The position numbers and the translations under genes were made by a program. DNA of 28,489 nucleotides from Cudoniella acicularis (taxonomy: Eukaryota > Ascomycota > Leotiomycetes > Helotiales > Helotiaceae): contig JAAMPI010000670.1 in NCBI GenBank assembly GCA_013054445.1, forward strand, positions 1 through 28,489. Reading direction: 5' to 3'. The notes beneath the pieces were generated by a model. The model searched no databases. It was not told where the DNA came from and saw only the letters and a list, made by a program, of their open reading frames with translations. This document shows positions 10,831 to 20,409 of this stretch, piece by piece; position 1 is the first letter of the stretch, and each line of letters starts with the position of its first letter.

Positions 10831-11832
10831 ATAGGTTCTTAAATGCCTTTTTTGTCCTATATGTACTCTACTCGCAGACTAGAAGCGTGTGGATGCCCGC
10901 CACTCTCTTATATCAAGGAGAGGCTGGCCAGGAGGGTCGATGCAAATGAAAGTATTTTAATTGCGACTTTGGGTTTAAGGGCTTTCTTAAAATATATCCT
11001 AATTTTAGCTGGTGACAACAACTGCAAGTTAGCCGAGGGTCCAGATTCGGCTCCCTTGTCTGATTCTAATTGGGCGACGTTTGGACGATCGTGGGTCTTG
11101 ATTCGGCTCCCTAGCTAGATCCCATACTGGCTCGTCTTTTTGGGGGAAGAAGATTTGAAAATCCGATTGCTACATTCCCAACGACAATGTTCCTTATGCG
11201 CCAGCACCTTGACTCAATTAGGCTCCTCACTCACTCTATTTTTAGCATTCGGAGTACAACTATTGCAAGTATGTCTGTTTGAAAGAGTACACCTTGAAGT
11301 GGTTTGGTCTGAAGTATAATACTATAACATACTACAAAATAGTATATAACCTTTACTCATAGTGCAACATGGACTGCTTTGGCTTAAAGTACACAAATTC
11401 GGCCTAGTAGAACTTAAAGCAAGCTAAAATTTTATACTAAAACTCAAACTACTCTAGTTAATAATATAAAATTTAAAGCATTCTTATAATTTACATCGCC
11501 CCAACTACAGATAAGAACTCCCGTCTGCCAAAATGTGAATCATATAAAAGATAACACTGCATGCAGCAAAATATATAATTGTAGAAAATAATATACATAT
11601 CTAAGAAATCAACTTTACTCAAATCCCAAATTCCAAGCATTTGATATAAAGAATTCTGAGTATTATGAGCTAATAAGCAAAATTAAATTTGCATTACAAC
11701 ATTATCAAGATGGAGATGCTAAGAATTCTCTCAAGCATTATCCCGATAAAGCCTCAAGAACTTGAGCGTTCTCGGTTATACACGTCCAATTGTCCGCTGA
11801 TGGTTTTCTCTAATCCATCATCTTCATCAATT
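10831..11832. other. gene-free region with degenerate repeat copies
   Basis: Downstream of homoaconitase the sequence becomes AT-rich. Bases 11258-11400 resemble the degenerate repeat family at 16.5 kb (listed separately). Open frames seen here have no recognisable protein features. I see no RNA gene. Confidence 0.4.
11258..11400. repeat. degenerate copies of the CTTCGGTYTRAAGTAYRA repeat family
   Basis: Two units resemble each other and the units at 16513-16695: TTTGGTCTGAAGTATAATAC near 11308 and CTTTGGCTTAAAGTACACAA near 11377. Differences are mostly transitions, consistent with RIP-eroded repeat copies. No open reading frame is associated. Confidence 0.4.
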
Positions 11833-12016
11833 TTATTTGATATATTTTGACATTACCGCCGCTGCGTGCAAAGGAGACCAGCCCGTATGAGTCCGACTAT
11901 TGGGATTAGCGCCAGCCTCAAGAAGGCACTTGACAATCGCGGTTCGGCCCCTGTAAGACGCTGAAAATAAGGGAGTTTTTCCCTCTTCGTCGACCGCATC
12001 TATTTCCGCAGAGAGT

Positions 12017-12021
12017 TCAAG
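12017..12021. repeat. target-site duplication, left copy (TCAAG)
   Basis: Identical to 12295-12299 on the other side of the solo LTR. It lies inside the ankyrin reading frame (CTTGA on the coding strand). Confidence 0.8.
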
Positions 12022-12294
12022 TGTAACGTTCTGTTATCACGTGAGATCTCAATGTCACGTGAACGGGGTTTACTTAGCCTTGGAAGCGTCAAGCAGGTTC
12101 TGGTAGAGCGTTATCCTAATCAAGTGGTGATATTGGAATATGAGTTGAGCACGAAGCTCCTAACATAGGAAACTATATGGCTATATAGGTTGTGAGTGGT
12201 GAGGGGCCGAGATATCGACAGGCCGACGAGCTCGCCTCGTCCCTTCGACCCCTCGGCCCCCACGTGACTGATCACATGATCGTGGGTCGTGACA
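12022..12294. mobile_element. solo LTR (273 bp) with perfect 5-bp target-site duplication
   Basis: The element starts TGTAACGTTCTGTTATC and ends TGGGTCGTGACA on the plus strand, so it has TG...CA ends in either orientation (TGTCACGACCC... on the minus strand). It is flanked by TCAAG at 12017-12021 and 12295-12299. It holds three CACGTG hexamers (12038, 12056, 12261) and a TATATAGG motif near 12181-12188. No internal retrotransposon sequence is present, so it is a recombined solo LTR. Superfamily (Gypsy or Copia) cannot be set from an LTR alone. Confidence 0.85.
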
Positions 12295-12299
12295 TCAAG
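12295..12299. repeat. target-site duplication, right copy (TCAAG)
   Basis: Matches 12017-12021 exactly and directly abuts the LTR end GACA. Confidence 0.8.
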
Positions 12300-12546
12300 C
12301 AGTTTCTTGATTGTACACGTGGAACCCCAATAAACAGCAAAATGCAGAAGCGAGCGACCATCTCCCGACTGAGCATTCACATTAAGACTACTGGGGACTT
12401 TGAAAATCTCGTCCAAAATTTCTGTAGCCATTTTGGATTGCGATGTGCAGAGCGGAAATTCCGTAAGGGTCTCTAGCTGCGGCCAGTGCCGGATCTTGAA
12501 TGAAGAAGTATTGTATAGGATGTCTTCTGGTAACTACTCTTTCCAT

Positions 12547-13332
12547 CGAGGAAAGTCTACGAATCTAATTACATGTCGTACGCACGCTCCTTGGCTGTGC
12601 CATGGCGCGCAAAATATCGCGAACTGATTAGCTCGTACGAATTGCGCAACGCACAGATCTGAGAACAACAAAGCAAAGAGCGCAAAACGAAAAGAACGTA
12701 ATTTACCTCGTTAAGAATATGCTATGCAACAGATTCCCTACCCAACGTCATCATTGTTAAGAGGAGGTGGTTGTATTCAAGACAGCAGGTATTAGCAAAT
12801 TTTTATATATAGACAGCATGGAAACTATAATTGATTCGTGAGGGGGTTGGAAGAGGATTCCCTGAGCATAGCCAAGTTGATTCATCAACGTGCTCAGGAC
12901 TCAGGGCTCAGCTCAGGTTAGAGCAGCGACTGCTCAGGTCCAAAGACGGAAATGGACTTTGGTGGGCTCAATTGTCGTCTGAAATAATCGGGGTAAGTTC
13001 GCATCGTTTACTACCGGCTCTATTGAAATTTGGGGACTTGGTGCGAGGCAGCAAATTCTAGGGGAAAATTCAACAAGTAGCGGTAACTACAGCCAAGTAA
13101 ATAAGTTCAAGCCCCCTCGCCTATGCTCATTAATGATCACCTTCACACTCAAGCCTCGCCTTAACCCCGCCTTATGAACGCTGCCTTAACGCCTTTCTAG
13201 CCAAGAAAGTAAAATAGCACTAGCACTATCCAGGCCTAGCTAGATGTATGATGCGTTGTCTTTGATGCGATACTCAAACGTCGGTAACGAAGATTTGAAT
13301 CAGTTTAATTTATAACATCGAAAATATTGATT
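12547..13332. other. gene-free region upstream of the first HET gene
   Basis: No coding sequence recognised. Bases 12880-12987 carry one copy of the GCTCAGG-rich repeat. Bases 13110-13200 are rich in CTCGCCTTA-like motifs. The last 80 bases form the probable promoter and leader of the HET gene. Confidence 0.4.
12880..12987. repeat. GCTCAGG-rich interspersed repeat, copy 1
   Basis: From GCTCAGGTTAGAG (12911) to CTGAAATAAT it aligns with 19981-20056 over about 76 bp with roughly nine differences, mostly transitions. Shared blocks include CTCAGGTCCAAAGACGGA and ATGGACTTTGGTGG. The upstream part has several GCTCAGG units. Confidence 0.7.
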
Positions 13333-15474
13333 ATGGGTAATATCGATAGCAAAATCGAGAGGCTAGAGAGCAAAATCGATGAGCTAGAGACCAAACGCAA
13401 TGGGCCAGATACGAATTTTACAGGGGAACAGTTCTGTACACCATGCAGGTCCATGTTCGGGACCGTCAAAGGCTTGTTGAGCTTGTGCTGTAGAGGAGGC
13501 TTTCGTTATCACAGCAGGATTACGACAAATGCAGGTGCTAGAGGTGGCTGTCCGCTATGTAAAATAATTCATCAAGCATGGGCCCCAATGGAGAGAGCTG
13601 AGTTCAATCCTGGAGAGGACTGCATCCTAAGAGCGGTTTGCGCGCAGAACCCACCTCCCAAAATACGGAAAAAGGTTTTCGGGTATCCATCAGACATCCT
13701 TTCGATAGGTTTTGTGTTTGGTACCGTAGGAACCGATGAACAGTTCCTGACTATTTACCAATTGCCAGGTAAGCATGCGCAATCCTCCTGTAAGACCTTC
13801 AGAGATTTCTCATGCTGACTGAGTTATACTCTAGGAGATCCTGCTTCAGACTATCTCACAGGATGTCTGCCTCGGTCTGATGAGTTCTTCGGAGAACAGA
13901 ATATACAAGAGGTGAAGCGAAGGCTACATACTTGCTACTCAGAACATAAAATCTGCCCAAAACATACAGTTCACAAACTTCCGACCACTGTTCTTGACGT
14001 CCTGTCCCCAAACCCCAAACTTCACATCTCCGCACCTGATGAGCGAGGAGAATATGTTGCACTCAGTTATTGCTGGGGAGGTCCACAGCTTATGACCACC
14101 AAAGATACACTGCAAGCAAATATGGCCGGTATCGCTCTGCACACCCTGTCGCAAACCATCCAAGATGCTATTCATATAACCCGTAAATTGGGTGTCCGTT
14201 ACCTCTGGGTTGATGCTCTTTGCATTGTCCAAGATGACGAAGCTTCGCAACTCAAAGAAATCGACCAGATGGGTAAAATCTACTCAAATGCTGCCCTCAC
14301 CATCTCAGCAGCGTCTGCTGCTCATGCCACCGACGGATTCCTTCATAAACCATTTACCTCTAATGGTTGCGAGATACCCTTCCTTCTCCCAGATGGAAAG
14401 TTTGGCAAAGTGCTCGTTGTTCCGAGCCAGGAAACTAAAGCTATAGCATTTGAGAAGCTGGTGGATATTCCAAAGTACCCCATCAACTATTACCACTGGC
14501 GGCAGCAGGAACGATTAATGAATTCTGTCGCTTTCCGAAAAAAAAATTGCCCAAACAAATCCCCGAGGCGAGGATTGGCCGCTCGACACTCGCTCCTGGG
14601 CCTTCCAAGAGCACATGCTTTCCCCCCGCCTCCTTATCTTCGGCCCCGACGACGTCCGCTGGAGATGCCAGGTGACCGAACTGGAGCCGCTCTTCCCTAA
14701 CCCGATTCGCTACCGTGGAGCCGCAGATCGAGTGCCTGTCCTACGTTCTCCGTCTGTGGGCTATGATCCCAAACACTGGACCAGCGTTCGAGGAATACGC
14801 GGTGTGTGGGCCACGACCACGAGACAGCGCCAGCTGTGGGAAACCGTCATGACGGATTTCAGCAACCGCTCCATCACAGTCGAGCAGGATCGGCTGCCAG
14901 CTCTTGCGGGTATCGCTTCCCAATTCGAGGAGCTGTCTGGTGAGCAATATGTGGCCGGGTATTGGGTAAATTGTCTCCCTGAATTGCTGCCTTGGGTCAG
15001 GAAGCCACTCAAACCGGGAGAAAATAATCAGCCAAACGGCGAGCTTAAGGAGCTTAAGGAGCTTAAGGAGTATTTAGTACCCAGCTGGTCTTGGATCGCT
15101 GCCCGACAGCCCATTGTATTGCACCCCATAACCGACGTAACTGCGGAAGTCATTTCTGCTGTTGCTGAGCCCCTGCACCCAGAGGCTAGGTTTGGGCGTC
15201 TGAAAAGTGCTACCTTGATTTTGAAAGCTACCATCCTTCCTAAGGACGAAAGATTTGTTCCTACGTGGGACCAAAAGATGGACAACGGAGGGGCGATGGA
15301 GGACGGGATGGTATTGATGAAATTAGGCATGAACATGATGCCGAAGACAAGCTTCTTGTTGGATTGATTTTGCAACCAGTGGATGGGGAAAGGTACAGGC
15401 GTGCTGGTTTGTTCAATACGGATAATTTGGAGATCTGGGAACATCAGCCCAGAACAACGGTTACGATTATTTGA
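13333..15474 (+). pseudogene. HET-domain (heterokaryon incompatibility) protein, frameshifted
   Basis: HET domains act in non-self recognition and regulated cell death in filamentous ascomycetes. The start at 13333 gives MGNIDSKIERLESKIDELET: Gly2 with Ser6 fits an N-myristoylation signal, followed by a short heptad-like coiled coil. A 66-nt intron (13769-13834, GTAAGC...CTAG, CTGAC branch) joins QLPG to DPASDYLTG. The HET domain follows: YVALSYCWGG (about residue 219), YLWVDALCIVQDD (about 267), KIYSNAALTISAA, and after a frameshift DTRSWAFQEHMLSPR. The frame breaks in a run of nine A (14538-14546), where one base fewer would keep it open. A second break lies at about 15270-15340, before LLVGLILQPV and RRAGLF...TVTII, the normal family C-terminus. 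VPSWSWIAA matches the family's SWSWAS block. There are no RIP-type stops, so recent mutation or base-calling error in the homopolymer are both possible. Confidence 0.85.
15041..15070 (+). repeat. three tandem 9-bp units (GAGCTTAAG) in the HET gene
   Basis: Three perfect copies encode ELK-ELK-ELK followed by E. They lie in the C-terminal part of the HET gene in a hydrophilic linker before the VPSWSW block. Slippage could change copy number without breaking the frame. Confidence 0.9.
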
Positions 15475-15685
15475 GTGAGTTAATAAGCGATATTGTTTCT
15501 TAGGAGTTAATCGTCTTGAAATATTTAGATATGAATATAATGTTGAATAGCTCTAACTAATCACAAGGTGACTCTTCATGTTGCCTAGTTGCTATTTTAT
15601 CAATTAGTACGATATATTATTAGTTATCTCAAACGACAATTTTTCGAAATTCACTTCAAATACGGTTAGTCAGTATCGCCGCTCT

Positions 15686-15740
15686 GCTCAGGCGCTACTC
15701 ACCCTCGCCTTATCCTCTGCTCAGGTTGCTCAGTCACGTT
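15686..15740. repeat. GCTCAGG-rich interspersed repeat, copy 2 (short)
   Basis: Contains GCTCAGGCGCTACTCACCCT and CTGCTCAGGTTGCTCAG in the same order and orientation as blocks in the copy at 19938-20056. It lacks the CCAAAGACGGA part. Confidence 0.5.
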
Positions 15741-16003
15741 CCTGCTCTCCTTTCTACTGACCAATCATAATCTACTTACTATTCTGTTCCGCCGTGCGAA
15801 AGTTGTTAACCCTATGCGACTGTTCGGGGAACCAAATTGGCTCCTAGGTGCCCAAATAGATCTCTCAAGGCGTATTCCTCTTGCAACATGTCACAACTTT
15901 CGTTGCGGCGTTGGTCCTTATCTAAGAAAGAGGCCCCTCTGCGATTTTCGTTTTAATTCTATCTTCTTACCCTCTATCCTGTTGCCACTAGACTACTTGA
16001 CTA

Positions 16004-16138
16004 TAGTATCCCACCCGGTTCCTTTGTTAGTTCGTGTAAATAGCCAGCGATTTTGAACGAATCAGATATTTGAAAAAGTACGTATTAGAGATCTGATTAT
16101 ACTTGTGGCAAACTAACAAAGGAACAAGGGGGATACTG
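16004..16138. repeat. foldback hairpin element, about 30-bp arms
   Basis: The left arm (16004-16032) contains TAGTATCCCACCCGGTTCCT then TTGTTAGTT. The reverse complement of the right arm (16111-16138) contains CAGTATCCCCCTTGTTCCT then TTGTTAGTT. A second, inner pair AATCAGAT and ATCTGATT lies between them. This is a possible MITE or remnant of a foldback element; no target duplication was seen. Confidence 0.6.
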
Positions 16139-16512
16139 CACTCCTTTCCATCTATTCCTCGCTCATCTGCTTCCGGCATTGCACACAAATATTTCTTTTC
16201 CTGGCTAGTTTATATCGCAAATTAGCGACTTGTAATTTATGTCCAATTTATGCGGCGGGCTTAGAATAGATAAGATAAGCCGTGATCAAAGATTTAATTA
16301 GGCCCAGGCATTTTTGGGTGGTCATATGAACAAATTTTAGCCTTATAGTGTGATGAAAAAGGTACAGAGATATTCTTGCCATAAGGCGTGCAGGAATGCT
16401 CCGGATTGCTACATTATAAATAATAGTATTTCCGATTTTAGTCTTATAATTTGGTATGCTCCAAGTTATATTGTACCGAATCTACGCACCAAAGATCGAA
16501 GTAATCCGAATT

Positions 16513-16695
16513 GCAGTATAACAATTCAAAATGCTTCGGTCTGAAGTATAAATAAAGGGCATACATCACCCTATAGCGCGTCAAGGAGCAATGCTTCAAA
16601 TGCGGTCATTTTAAGGTCTAGTCTTAGAAGCCAAAGTACTTCAAGTTGCAGTACTATAATTTGAGCTGCTTCGGTTTAAAGCACGAATAAGGGGC
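16513..16695. repeat. degenerate repeat family, two roughly 50-bp units
   Basis: Units at about 16511-16560 and 16646-16695 share TTGCAGTA, a TATAA-rich spacer, TGCTTCGGTYTRAAG and AATAARGGGC. Differences are mainly C/T and G/A. Related units occur at 11258-11400. No coding capacity. Confidence 0.6.
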
Positions 16696-16760
16696 GTTGG
16701 AAGCCGAAACCCTAGGTTAGTGCTGATTCAAGAATATTTGTGGGTCAATTTTGAGCCCTG

Positions 16761-17303
16761 CGGGAACAGGTATAGGGGTATACGACCTCAAGATGAAATG
16801 CAGCCCTCCTAATAGTCCAATTCTAAGCTCGAAACGGTCACTGCAAAGTTTGAACTTCATTTTCAAAGCTTTATTATATACAATTATCAGGTGGAATCAA
16901 GGATGTTTTCAATAGTTCTTAATTTAGTTCTTAACTAATAGTAATTTGAGGACTTATACACATGACAAGTATGTGCTAAAGGCTGACGCAAGTATAATTC
17001 AGTTATTGATCACGCTATTTATCATAATTTAATAATTCTTAGGTAATCAAATCAAATTAATCGCATTAATAAAACAATTCGATTTTGATAAACAGAATTG
17101 GCCTTTAAATTTGTTTATAAAAATATTTTTAATATTTTTAATAACTTAAATAGTCACGTGGGAGCTGGTTACATAACAATTTTTTTTTTGAAGCCATGGG
17201 ATAAGTGTTTTTGAGGGTTTTTACCTAAGGCAAAAATGTGTTAATAAACCAATAAATGGGCTGTACTTTACCTGGGTGCACTGCACCCCTATGCCTGTTC
17301 CCG
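16761..17303. mobile_element. candidate non-autonomous DNA transposon with terminal inverted repeats
   Basis: The left end reads CGGGAACAGGTATAGGGGT (16761-16779). The right end (17285-17303) reads ACCCCTATGCCTGTTCCCG, its reverse complement except for one base. The 543-bp body is AT-rich without an open frame for a transposase. Just outside, GAGCCCTGC on the left and GAGGCCCGC on the right match at 7 of 9 positions when the terminal C/G is counted as flank, a possible eroded target duplication. Superfamily unassigned. Confidence 0.6.
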
Positions 17304-18134
17304 AGGCCCGCCTTCTTTCCCAGGAACAAATGCCTTGAACCCAGTCTTTTACCGTCATTCTACGTCTCAAATCTCAATTACGACACTATAAACCACCCGA
17401 GGCCATTCTAAATTGTAAGAGAGACAGCCTTGGCTATGTGGCATTACCACTTCCACCAAAAACAGTAACCACTAGATTCTGATAGGCGGTCGTTTCGCCA
17501 CGTCCTTCTCTTAGGCATCAACGTCGACCGGCAGCAATATATTTCGTTTCTTTCTCTCCTTGCACCGCGCACCATTCCTCTACATCATTCCACTCATTGT
17601 ACGCAGAATTACCTACTGTAAGCGCATAAATACCTCACATCTTTGATTTTCGAGCATTCAAGCTGCACCTTACAACGCCCATCCCAGCCATCACGTCTCG
17701 TAGGCAATAGCTGCAGCAAACTCTTATTTATTCAACGATACCAAAAGTTGACTTTCGGTGAAGCTGCTACGTGCGACGGTAGACAGCAACTGAGAGTAAG
17801 CCAGAGCAGGCTGCATGTACAGTAGCTTAGGACCTCCTGATTAGCAAGTTTCTTGTGAGAATCCTAATTTTATCCTATCTAGGAACTTTTATTAACATCG
17901 CGATGCTTCGTAGGCGCACATTTATCACAAACGCTACGCGAGGGACGAAAATCAAAAGTAATCCGCATTATCTAAGGACCAGGGACAACGTGCCTAAGAG
18001 TCTTCAGACCCCGGGTGTATCGTCAATATATACAGCTTTGCTGAAGCCCATGACTCTTTGAGTTTCGGTCTTATGTTAAACGAAGATTTACCTATCGGCA
18101 CTGAAAAATAATTGCCAAATACTCATAAATATCA

Positions 18135-19641
18135 ATGGATCATCTCCGGAACCATCGATTCCTGTTTATGTGTAGTTTCATATTCCTTACATCTGTAATT
18201 ATGAATATGGTGGTGGCATCTTTGAGAGCTACCCGGAGCGTAGGGGCTACAGTTCTGCGGAACTCCTAGATCCGGAATTCTGGTCCTGGACACCTGAGCA
18301 ACACAAGCTACGCGCTATCTATTTAGATTGAAACAATCAGAGCGTCAGTACTGATATAGAGGAGGCGGAAGTCAAGACCTCACGGTTTTCGTTCCTGCAA
18401 ACTTGGCTTTGATATGCGCCAGTATAAGCATTTGGCCAAGTGCCACCAATGGCTTACAGACGTGGAACTCTCCTGATATCACAAATGATGTTTTGGGCTG
18501 GAGAATGATTGTTAGCGGCTGGTGCCCGTATGAAATTAAGATGATGGAGCGTCTGTCCCCTTCAATGCGATATTTTGCATCTAGATTGGAGAGACCTAGG
18601 GTCGACAGAGACCACAGTCAATGCTCGTTCACCCGATGTATTGCATTCGACATTAGGGATCAAGCGTAGGAAATTAAGCACACGAAGGAAGATTGTACTT
18701 GTGAGCATACCGGCACAAATCAAAATGAAGCGTATCAAATTTTGCAAAAAGGCTCAATCCCGTCGACTAAACTTTCGGGGAGAACACCGATTTTAGGGCC
18801 GTCCGTTGATATCATTGTCTATGCACCTGGTGCAAAATATGTCTCCATTTCTCACGTTTGGTCAGATGGACTCGGCAATTCGTTTCAAAATGCTCTTCCT
18901 TCATGTCAGTCGCAGCGTCTAAGTGCTATGGTTCAAGACCTCTACGGTCGCAGCGATCCAAATACAGGATGCATACCGTTCTGGATTGATACTGTATACT
19001 GCCCTATTGCACCAAAGGACGCAAAGGATCTTGGTATCACAGCAATGCGAAGTACTTATCAGAATGCCGATAGAGTTCTGGTATTGGACTCATATCTTCA
19101 GAGCTTTGTCTCAGAACCCGAATCTGGCCCAGAAACTGAAATACTTCTCAGAATCTTCTTCTCGCAATGGGCACGAAGACTTTGGACACTTCAAGAAGGC
19201 GCGCTGGCCCAAAATTTATACATTCAGCTTAGTAACCACACTGTCAATTTTAACGATTTGTCACCTACTTTGACCGGGACTCGAGGTCGTACTCTGGTGT
19301 CTATTTCCCTAATCAAACTTCAAACTATCCATCCTTGTCTCTAAGTTCACTACTCTCAATGAACCGGACATCAACGATGATAAGTGGCTACGCCGATATC
19401 TAATGTGCTTCGAAATAACTGCCAACGCATTGCGCACTAGATCGGCAAGTGTTATAAGTGATGAAGCAGTATGCCTTGCAACACTTCTTGGTCTCGACGT
19501 GGGGAAGATCCTCCAAGCACCACTGAGTCAGCGCATAGCAAGTTTCTGGTGTTTCGATTAATCTCACAAGAATGTAACGCAAGAACTTCTCCGTTCCTCG
19601 CACAAATGGCTACGCTAATAAATTCTGAGGCTGAAAACTAA
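18135..19641 (+). pseudogene. second HET-domain-like protein, different subfamily, broken
   Basis: A recognisable fungal HET subfamily runs through three frames. N-terminal blocks are MDHL, IPYICNYEYGGGIFESYPE, ELLDPEFWSW and SFLQTWL, with stops and frameshifts between them. Then GWCPYEIKMMERLSPSMRYF, an in-frame TAG at 18667-18669, EDCTCEH, KYVSISHVWSDGLGN (the HET core), PFWIDTVYCPIAPKDAKDL, TYQNADRVLVLDSYL and RRLWTLQEGALA. After a frameshift near 19340 come DKWLRRYLMCFEITANALRT and SDEAVCLATLLGLDVGKILQ, the family's C-terminal region. The subfamily core 'YVSISHVWSDGLGN' differs from the 'YVALSYCWG' of the HET gene at 13.3 kb, so these are not recent duplicates. The TAG is consistent with a CAG change. 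Ends about 19641. Function would be in incompatibility or cell-death signalling, by family knowledge; this copy is dead. Confidence 0.85.
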
Positions 19642-20409
19642 TCACGTGCGACTGGATCAGAGAGGATCGAAATCGGCTCCGGCAGGGACCATTGTAAGCT
19701 TGACAGGGGAGCGGGAACGGATACCATCACGACATCTTAATTGGTTCAAAGTGAGGCTTAGCGAGGGATCCGAATCTGGTTCCTGGGAAAATTCATGCAA
19801 GGCCAACAAGAGAGCAAGGGCGAATTCCCTGCTTTGCCGAATTCTCTAGGAAACTACAACCGGGCCAAAGGAGCCAAAACAGGCTGCCAGGGTGCTAAAA
19901 CGGATCCCCACTCATAGTGTTCAGGCCAACTTAGGGAGTGCTTAGGGTGCTCAGGCAGGATTCAGGAACGCTCACCCTCGGCTCAGGTTAGAGTGGCGAC
20001 TACTCAGGTCCAAAGACGGAGATGGACTTTGGTGGAGTCATCTGTCGCCTGAAATTATAATGGTAAGATATGTAGTAAAAATAGCAATCTATGTTACGGT
20101 CAGAAAATATTTACATATTGTCTTTTTGGCATGTCAGGGGATTACAGGGTTTAAAAGGTTTAAACAAATCGTGTTACATTACCCCTCATCTTTTATAGTA
20201 CTTGAGCAGAGAAATTAGCATCCGCTTCTAGTACCCGTACTTCTTCCGTAAGAAGGGGGTATCTTAATTTCAGTTCTGTGGGTGTCACGGTACGATTATC
20301 TTGAATCTTGCTCCCTTAGGAATGAACATATCTTCCCCTATCTCCATCCTACGTCAAGTTATTCCCCCTTTTTTACACAAATCAATGTCGCGGAATTTGC
20401 AGACTAATA
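19642..20409. other. gene-free region with a GCTCAGG repeat and an LTR-like stretch
   Basis: Holds the third GCTCAGG repeat copy (19938-20056). From about 20093 (TGTTACGGTCAG) to 20290 (GTGGGTGTCACGG) the sequence has the look of an LTR fragment, but I found no matching ends or target duplication. The last bases are the probable leader of the membrane-protein pseudogene. Confidence 0.35.
19938..20056. repeat. GCTCAGG-rich interspersed repeat, copy 3
   Basis: Aligns with copy 1 (12911-12987) from GCTCAGGTTAGAG through TCAGGTCCAAAGACGGA to CTGAAAT, and with copy 2 through GCTCAGGC and CGCTCACCCTCG. All three copies are in the same orientation. Confidence 0.7.

Larger units (their letters stand above)
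11833..12546 (-). pseudogene. ankyrin-repeat protein gene interrupted by a solo LTR
   Basis: Read on the minus strand from an ATG at 12546. Ankyrin landmarks are clear: DPYGISALHIAIQNGY, then after a 1-nt frameshift near 12430 GDGRSLLHFAVYWGS...IKKLLD, then beyond the LTR DEEGKTPLFSASYRGRTAIV, KCLLEAGANPNSR and THTGWSPLHAAA, ending at a TAA at 11835-11833. The LTR (12022-12294) sits inside the helix of the second repeat; taking out the LTR and one copy of the 5-bp duplication leaves one continuous reading frame across the site. About four repeats remain, so this is probably a fragment of a longer ankyrin protein. Ankyrin arrays are common C-terminal domains in fungal NLR-like proteins, but no other domain is attached here. 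Confidence 0.8.
15475..18134. other. 2.7-kb gene-free, repeat-rich, AT-rich desert
   Basis: No recognisable gene. It contains a GCTCAGG repeat copy (15686-15740), a hairpin element (16004-16138), degenerate repeat units (16513-16695) and a 543-bp element with terminal inverted repeats (16761-17303). Bases 17500-17640 are pyrimidine-rich, followed by CTACTGTAAGCGC, resembling a leftover promoter and leader; no protein follows that I can identify. Confidence 0.5.

Noticed and set aside
15814..16056. 80-codon open frame overlapping the hairpin element
   Set aside because: It runs through an inverted repeat and shows no domain or codon-level sign of coding.
17643..18061. Two 60-68 codon open frames after a pyrimidine-rich stretch
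   Set aside because: They look like chance frames; the pyrimidine-rich part may be a leftover promoter but no protein is recognisable.
20093..20290. LTR-like stretch beginning TGTTACGGTCAG
   Set aside because: No matching terminal CA end, partner LTR or target-site duplication could be found, so it is mentioned only as a possibility.
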